Below, piece by piece: positions 54,806-64,000 of a stretch of DNA of 64,000 nucleotides (position 1 is its first letter; each line of letters begins with the position of its first letter). This stretch comes from Roseateles_B sp041906185 (GTDB lineage: Bacteria > Pseudomonadota > Gammaproteobacteria > Burkholderiales > Burkholderiaceae_C), in the NCBI GenBank assembly GCA_041906185.1, contig JAYRJQ010000017.1, positions 80,765-144,764 of the forward strand. Direction: 5' to 3'. The notes beneath the pieces are model-generated. The model ran no database searches. It saw only the letters and a list, made by a program, of their open reading frames with translations, and was not told where the DNA came from. The position numbers were made by a program, and so were the translations under genes.

Positions 54806-56406
54806 CAAGTCGCCCCAGTCCGGATATGCGCCGGCATCGTTACAACAACAACCATCTGGCTTTCTTCGTCCCAGAAGTAATAGATACGCAGGCACCGTTG
54901 CGGATCGTGCGTATTGCCCCCGTTCTTGATGTGCCACTCGACCGGGACATTTCGAGCGTTCCACTTGAATTCGAAGCTGTCACCCCCGACCCGATCGTTG
55001 TAGATGCCGTTCTCCAACGCTTTGCGCAAGTCGCCGGAGGAACCGTTGAGTCTCGAATCGCGATACTCGTTGGCCAGCCACAGCAGGCACCGAGCGGCGA
55101 GCTGAGGGTCTTCGAAGAGCGCAGACTTCACCTCGCGTCTTGCGCGGCTCGCAAGGGTTACTCGGCCGCTCAGCACGTCATCACACCAGTCAGCGAAGCC
55201 CGTCCATTCTGTGGGCAGTGACGCTTCCGAGTCGGGTTCTTCGCCACGCGCCTTGATCTGCGCCAGCAACTGTTGATTCCGATATTGCGCGCCACGTAGC
55301 TGCTGTTCGAGCATCTGGGCTCGTTCGTCGGCATCCTCAAACTCAGACATCCACTGCTCGGCCTCTGCGCTTGCCCTGCCAAGATCCTGCTTCAATGCAT
55401 CAATCTGCATCTGAGCGGCCTGAAGCTGCACTGATGCGCCGCTACCCGCCTGCTGAAGGCGCCTACGCTCGGCATCGAGACTTGCCTCTCGGACGGAGGA
55501 AAACGCGAGCACGTCGGTTCCAAGTTTTTGGCGGCGCAGGCTCTCGTTGGCGGCCAGCCAACGCAATGCTGTCAGCACGGACCTTGCTTGTTGAGATGCC
55601 GGATCGCGATCGACGAAAAATAGTCGATGAGCGTATGGGTTGGCGTCGTGCGTAAAGCCGGGAAGGTAGGCTCGTACGGCGCCGTTGTAGGTGGCTAGCG
55701 CCTTGCCAAGCCGTTGGGTCAGGACCCAAGACAGCGCGCTTGGCACGATGATGACCCGCGCGATGCCCAGCGTTCCTTTGGCGAGGAGATTTGGGTCAAT
55801 TCGGGGGCGAGCCTCCCCCTCCGCGATCGTGCAAACCAGATAGGGGAGTTGCCGATCAGGATCGATCAGGGACTCAACCAGATCGTTGGCCTCTGCCTCT
55901 GAGCGAATCGCCCATGGTCCGCTCGTCAACGTGGTGTCACCCTGCTTCAGGCCACACGCGTTAGCGACTTGTCGCAGCAATCCAGGCACCGCAGGCTGGA
56001 TCGCGAGATCTGCCTCTGGCGTGCTGGTTAGCAAGCGCAGGCTGAACAATGCTGGTCCGCCTGCCTTGGCGAAACCGATTACAACCTCAGTCGTCCAAGT
56101 TCGTTGAGCTACATCTGTGTCGGGACGGTCTGCTCGAAGAGCCCACAACGCGCTCAATTCGTCTTCGTGTCCTGCCCCGATGCACAGGCGGCCGCCCCGC
56201 AAGTGTTCAAACGATTTTCCATCCGCTGCGCAGTCGGGAAGAGCATCCCCCACTTGCTTGGCCGCCCACCTGAGGACCTCCCGTCGCGCAGCCAGGGCGG
56301 CATCAGCGGCGTTGTCTCCTGTGACCACTGCAGCGAGTCGCAAGATTTCGCGCTCGCGCACACGAGGAAGCGCACGTGCTGCGGGCTGCGTCGCGATATT
56401 GTTCAC
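54805..56406 (-). CDS. Uncharacterised 533-aa coiled-coil protein with RelE-like C-terminus
   Basis: No named family. Residues 20-300 form an alpha/beta region (RTWTTEVVIGFAKAGGPALF, QLPYLVCTIAEG, LATYNGAVRAYLPGF). A long coiled coil covers about 305-390. The C-terminal domain (about 400-533) ends VEWHIKNGGNTHDPQRCLRI and YYFWDEESQMVVVVTMPAHI, a pattern close to RelE/HigB-type toxins (K...R-I-Y...H). Its start overlaps the stop of the YgjP-like peptidase gene by 4 bp, and its stop overlaps the next start. The gene is therefore locked into the restriction operon. Confidence 0.7.
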   Translation of the reverse strand: MNNIATQPAARALPRVREREILRLAAVVTGDNAADAALAARREVLRWAAKQVGDALPDCAADGKSFEHLRGGRLCIGAGHEDELSALWALRADRPDTDVAQRTWTTEVVIGFAKAGGPALFSLRLLTSTPEADLAIQPAVPGLLRQVANACGLKQGDTTLTSGPWAIRSEAEANDLVESLIDPDRQLPYLVCTIAEGEARPRIDPNLLAKGTLGIARVIIVPSALSWVLTQRLGKALATYNGAVRAYLPGFTHDANPYAHRLFFVDRDPASQQARSVLTALRWLAANESLRRQKLGTDVLAFSSVREASLDAERRRLQQAGSGASVQLQAAQMQIDALKQDLGRASAEAEQWMSEFEDADERAQMLEQQLRGAQYRNQQLLAQIKARGEEPDSEASLPTEWTGFADWCDDVLSGRVTLASRARREVKSALFEDPQLAARCLLWLANEYRDSRLNGSSGDLRKALENGIYNDRVGGDSFEFKWNARNVPVEWHIKNGGNTHDPQRCLRIYYFWDEESQMVVVVTMPAHIRTGAT

Positions 56407-56807
56407 TTCTTCTCTCCCCTTTGGTTGATCCTGGCGTGATTGCGTTTGCCGTCAGAAGGTCGCTGATCTTTCGATGTTTCCATTGACTGCCAGCCAGGCA
56501 CATAGGCGCTCATCAGCGCCTTGAAGACCCGCCCGTGGTTGGCGTACCGCATGTGCAGCAGCTCATGCACGATCACGTAGTCCTGGAACTCGTCGGAGCG
56601 GTCCAAAAGGTCATGCGCCAGCGTGACGGTGCCTTGCGAGGTGCAGGAGCCCCACTTGTGCCGCATGTCCTGGACGCGGATGACGCGCGGATTGACACGC
56701 AGCTTCACGGCCCAGGCCAGGGCACGCTGCCGCAGGTCCTGGACGGGGTAGCCCGAGCCCCTGCGACGGCGCTGGGCAGGTTGTTGTCGATGGTGTGCCG
56801 TCGCCAT
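56403..56807 (-). CDS. YgjP-like metallopeptidase of the restriction locus
   Basis: A 134-aa zinc metallopeptidase of the YgjP/DUF45 group. Visible are VQDMRHKWGSCTSQGTVTLAHDLL and the HEXXH motif in VIVHELLHMRYANHGRVF. It is shorter than the paralogue at 6062-6589. Genes of this family are often next to hsdR in type I restriction loci, but their role there is not established. It starts one base after the hsdR stop and overlaps the 533-aa gene (ATGA). Confidence 0.85.
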   Translation of the reverse strand: MATAHHRQQPAQRRRRGSGYPVQDLRQRALAWAVKLRVNPRVIRVQDMRHKWGSCTSQGTVTLAHDLLDRSDEFQDYVIVHELLHMRYANHGRVFKALMSAYVPGWQSMETSKDQRPSDGKRNHARINQRGEKK

Positions 56808-56808
56808 A

Positions 56809-59751
<2,943 letters not shown>

Positions 59752-59779
59752 GGGGCAGGGGCTTTCAGGTTCCGGGCGA

Positions 59780-60631
59780 TCACTTCTTGTGGCTGGCCAG
59801 CTTGGAGGTCTGCTTCGGCAGCTTCTTCGCCTCGGACTTCAGGCGGCGCTCCAGCTTCTTCACATCCTCGGCGGCCGGCAGTTGCTCCGGCACGATGTCG
59901 CGGTCGGTCAGCAGCTTGCGCACGTCGCGGTTGTTCTTGACGTGCTCGTGTGTGATGCTGGTCTCGCTGCGCAGGTCGCGCTGCTTCACCTGGGTGTTGG
60001 TGATCTCATTGGCGAAGTCCTTCGCCTTGATCGTGATGGTGGGCAGAAAGTCGGCTAGGGGCCGGCCGTCCGGCACAGCAAGCCGGTCCTTCATGGTCTG
60101 CGTGCTCAGGCCACCAAACAGGGCCGCGTCGCCCTTGCTGAGGATGCGGCCGAAGCCCTGGCTGTCGATGCCGCGCTCGTACAGCACGCCAGACAGCTCC
60201 TTCTGCGACAGCGTGAGCTTCTCGCGCGCCTGCAGCCGCTCCCACTCGGCGATGCGGGTCTCGATCAGCTCCTGCTTGCGCGTTTGCACCGCGAAGTAGG
60301 TCATCGCGAAGGCGATGGCATCCTTGCGCGGGTCGCCGTTCTGCGCGATCAGGTAGCAGGCGTAGCGCGTGAGGGCGATGTCCTCCACCGGGCGCTCGGC
60401 TTGGGAGCCGATCTCGACCATTTTGCTGACGTCAGCAAAATGGTCGGCCACCGGTTGCCCCGCGTTCTGGCAGGCGATCTTGGCCTTCTCCACCACCAGC
60501 TCGAAGTTGCGCCACTGCGCGTAGCCGAGCAGCTCCTGAAGCTCGCGCGCCAGCCAGAACTCCACGCCATCCTTCTGGTGGGCGCAGTCCTCGAAGCTCT
60601 TGTGCAACTTGGTGATCAGTTCCTTCTTCAT
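59780..60631 (-). CDS. dinD: DinD-like protein
   Basis: The 283-aa product resembles the DNA-damage-inducible DinD protein, which in E. coli inhibits RecA filaments. A BRO-N-like N-terminal segment (DGVEFWLARELQELLGYAQW) leads into DHFADVSKMVEIG, RYACYLIAQNGDPRKDAIAFA and the C-terminal helical region (TNTQVKQRDLRSETSITHEH). Placement between hsdS and hsdR is common for DinD-like genes. A 32-bp perfect palindrome lies in the DHFADVSKMV codons. No LexA-like box was noticed at the 27-bp gap upstream. Confidence 0.9.
   Translation of the reverse strand: MKKELITKLHKSFEDCAHQKDGVEFWLARELQELLGYAQWRNFELVVEKAKIACQNAGQPVADHFADVSKMVEIGSQAERPVEDIALTRYACYLIAQNGDPRKDAIAFAMTYFAVQTRKQELIETRIAEWERLQAREKLTLSQKELSGVLYERGIDSQGFGRILSKGDAALFGGLSTQTMKDRLAVPDGRPLADFLPTITIKAKDFANEITNTQVKQRDLRSETSITHEHVKNNRDVRKLLTDRDIVPEQLPAAEDVKKLERRLKSEAKKLPKQTSKLASHKK
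60415..60446. repeat. 32-bp perfect palindrome inside dinD
   Basis: A 16-base arm beginning CGACCATTTTGCTGAC is followed immediately by its exact reverse complement. It falls on codons for the conserved DHFADVSKMV stretch, and the same peptide is read on the opposite strand. In mRNA it would form a long stem with almost no loop. Confidence 0.95.
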
Positions 60632-60658
60632 CTTCTTCTCTCCCTTCGGCTAGCCGGT

Positions 60659-61923
60659 TCAGGTGGCAGGTTGCAGGGCGCTGAGGTCCAGATCGTTGAC
60701 ATCGATCTCGCCGGTCATCAGCTTGTGCAACAACACTTCGAAAAGCTCTTCAAGGACTACACGTTTACGTCGATGAAGCGCAATCTTCTCGTTGATCTGA
60801 TTGAGCACATTTGCAATCTTGGTTTGCTCATCCAAACTCGGCACGGGTACGTCTATTTCTCGTAATATCGCACCAGTAAGCGCTGCTCTAGTGCTCCCAT
60901 TACCTGAGGCGAGCTGGCGAAGAAGTTCGTAGCGATACTCAAGGTAGGCAATTAGAAAATTCGAGTGAATCAGATCCCGTCTTGGCTGGATAAATCCAAC
61001 ATGGCGGCTCACTGTCGCTTGGATTTCAAGGAGGGCGCAGTGACCTAACGTTTTACCTTGCCCCACAATTGCGATGAGCACTGCACCAGGTTCCAAAATT
61101 GGAAGGCTGCAGTCTGCAATCGCCGCTTCTGTTAATAGGACATCGCTAGAGCGGATCTGACGTTCATACATTCGGCCACTTGTGATCCACGGTATTGTTC
61201 CTCCGCTCCAATAGGTGGGATTCTGCCGATTTGGAGTGGTCCCATTGCCTATACGACCTAGTTCCTTCAGGCGTTTGACCGTCCAGCTATTAGGTATGGA
61301 TCCAAGCACTGATTCCTTGAGGGGCTCCCCACAGGTGCCCTGCGAGAACATGGCAGCCATACAAGCAGCTTTTAATTCCTGTGCGGCCCCCTCGGCTTTT
61401 CGCTCCGTGTCGATGCCCAGCCGACAAATGTCGAGGACATCGGCAATCTGGAGCTGCACGCTAGCGGGCGGCAGTGCAACCTGAATCTGATCGATCTTCG
61501 ACTGATTAAGTGTATTGCCCTTGATTTGGCGATCTTGATGATCCTCGTAGTCAACCTGCGAAAGGTAGTAGCCGAGATATCTTGGGTCAACCCCGCTTCT
61601 CGGGTAAATTGAGATGATCGCCTCGTTGTGATAGGCCGGTACGCCCAGCGTTGCCACCCTACCAATGGTCAGCTTGAAGCTCATAAGAAGCGTTCCAGCC
61701 GGGGTAATGCGTCCTCTGAAGACTTCTTTAGTCGCTGCTTCGGAGATAAGCTCAGCGGTACTATTAATAGTGCCGTAATTCTCCATGTCAGAGATGGCTA
61801 CCCAGGGTGCGGCACCTGCGCCTGCCACCCAGTACGCAGAATTGGCACGCGAAGGGGTACGCCCCGCTGCATAGCGCGCTACAGCACTAAAGGGTTCAAT
61901 AGTCCATGAACTTGGGAAACCTC

Positions 61924-61927
<4 letters not shown>
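60659..61927 (-). CDS. hsdS: Type I restriction-modification specificity subunit HsdS
   Basis: HsdS sets the DNA target of the type I complex. The 422-aa protein has two target-recognition domains (about 1-150 and 210-370). Each is followed by a conserved helical repeat: LQIADVLDICRLGIDTERKA centrally and EQTKIANVLNQINEKIALHR near the C-terminus. The gene is visibly more AT-rich than its neighbours, as expected of exchanged recognition domains. It starts within the hsdM stop codon (ATGA). Confidence 0.95.
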
Positions 61928-63757
<1,830 letters not shown>

Positions 63758-63762
<5 letters not shown>

Positions 63763-63798
63763 GTTTGTTATGTTTGCGATATTTCTGTAGTTTGTCAA
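63758..63798 (-). promoter_or_regulatory. hsdM promoter and phased 9-bp repeats
   Basis: A perfect TTGACA -35 (63793-63798) and a weak -10 (AAACAT, 63770-63775) point to hsdM. On the + strand, GTCATGTTT (63758-63766) and GTTATGTTT (63767-63775) are followed in phase by GCGATATTT and CTGTAGTTT. The first copy covers the start codon. They look like an operator for the HTH of HsdM. Confidence 0.6.
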
Positions 63799-63817
63799 CC
63801 CGTTGCCGAAAAACGGG
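63799..63817. repeat. Short hairpin upstream of the hsdM -35
   Basis: CCCGTT (63799-63804) and AACGGG (63812-63817) form a 6-bp stem directly beside the -35 element. Function unknown. Confidence 0.4.
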
Positions 63818-63829
63818 AGCCGGAATGAC

Positions 63830-63857
63830 AACAGCCCCGCGAGGGCGGGGCTGTTTT
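63830..63857. terminator. Hairpin between hsdM and the right-edge gene
   Basis: AACAGCCCCGC (63830-63840) pairs with GCGGGGCTGTT (63845-63855). A T run follows on the + strand and a weaker one on the minus strand. It probably ends transcription of the minus-strand gene at the right edge and isolates the hsd operon. Confidence 0.65.
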
Positions 63858-63885
63858 GCTGCGAGGACATGGAGCGCTTCAGGCG

Positions 63886-64000
63886 TCAGGGGGCTGCGCG
63901 GCCGGTTGATCGCCCTTGGCGGTGGCATCTGTCGCCGTTTCGACGAGCGCGACCATGTGGGAGGCCTTGCTTTGCAATGGCCGGGCGAGTTTGACCAGGG
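63886..64000 (-). CDS. C-terminal end of a minus-strand gene (partial, hypothetical)
   Basis: The last 115 bases read, on the minus strand, as an uninterrupted frame ending SHMVALVETATDATAKGDQ and PAAQPPDA before a TGA stop at 63886-63888. The Ala/Pro/Asp-rich tail, the codon use, and the hairpin about 30 bp beyond the stop suggest that it is real. The start is outside the window, so no function can be assigned. Confidence 0.4.
   Translation of the reverse strand, partial: PGQTRPAIAKQGLPHGRARRNGDRCHRQGRSTGRAAP

Noticed and set aside
60400..60460. LexA (SOS) box at the dinD palindrome
   Set aside because: The palindrome lacks the CTGT-N8-ACAG pattern and lies inside the gene rather than upstream.
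60284..60865. A plus-strand frame containing DHFADVSKMV opposite dinD
   Set aside because: The shared peptide comes only from the 32-bp palindrome; the rest shows no coding features.

Overview
The window is high-GC chromosomal DNA of a betaproteobacterium, most likely a Burkholderiales of the Rubrivivax/Roseateles/Leptothrix type. The basis is gene content and order (yebC-purD-acyltransferase-hemF-nadD-rsfS-rlmH-maf-rng, tolB-pal-cpoB, envZ/ompR, ispD-ispF, clpB) and a strong G/C bias at third codon positions. No organism name can be proved from the sequence alone.

Positions 1-50,160 are dense core genome. In order: the minCDE division-site operon; a PlsC-like acyltransferase and a 2Fe-2S protein; a CheX-like/response-regulator/coiled-coil trio; a YgjP-type protease and dusC; a secreted S9 peptidase; glnS; a LytS/LytTR-type two-component pair; a HerA-like ATPase; the yebC-to-rng cluster of purine, heme, NAD and ribosome-maintenance genes; tolB-pal-cpoB; tcdA and three tRNA-Lys genes; a GT39 glycosyltransferase, a LysE exporter, apbC and a nitroreductase; a Crp/Fnr regulator with moaE and crcB; clpB behind a heat-shock-type promoter; a Tat-exported SDR and an ATP/ADP-carrier-like transporter; ispDF; envZ/ompR; a SIMPL protein; 3-hydroxybutyrate dehydrogenase; an alpha/beta hydrolase; and relA.

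At 50,159 a tRNA-Val(GAC) gene marks the start of an accessory island. A tyrosine recombinase lies just downstream. It is followed, all on the minus strand, by a 12 kb gene run that reads (5' to 3') hsdM-hsdS-dinD-hsdR-ygjP-like peptidase, then four uncharacterised genes and a small Cys-rich protein. HsdM carries an extra N-terminal XRE-type helix-turn-helix, and its promoter contains phased 9-bp repeats. The uncharacterised genes encode a 533-aa protein with a coiled coil and a RelE-like C-terminus, a 226-aa protein, and two proteins with possible PD-(D/E)XK-like signatures. They are tightly spaced and partly overlapping with the restriction genes, so they look like an accessory defence module carried with a type I restriction-modification system. 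This is the best candidate for an undescribed system here. The island's right end lies outside the window.
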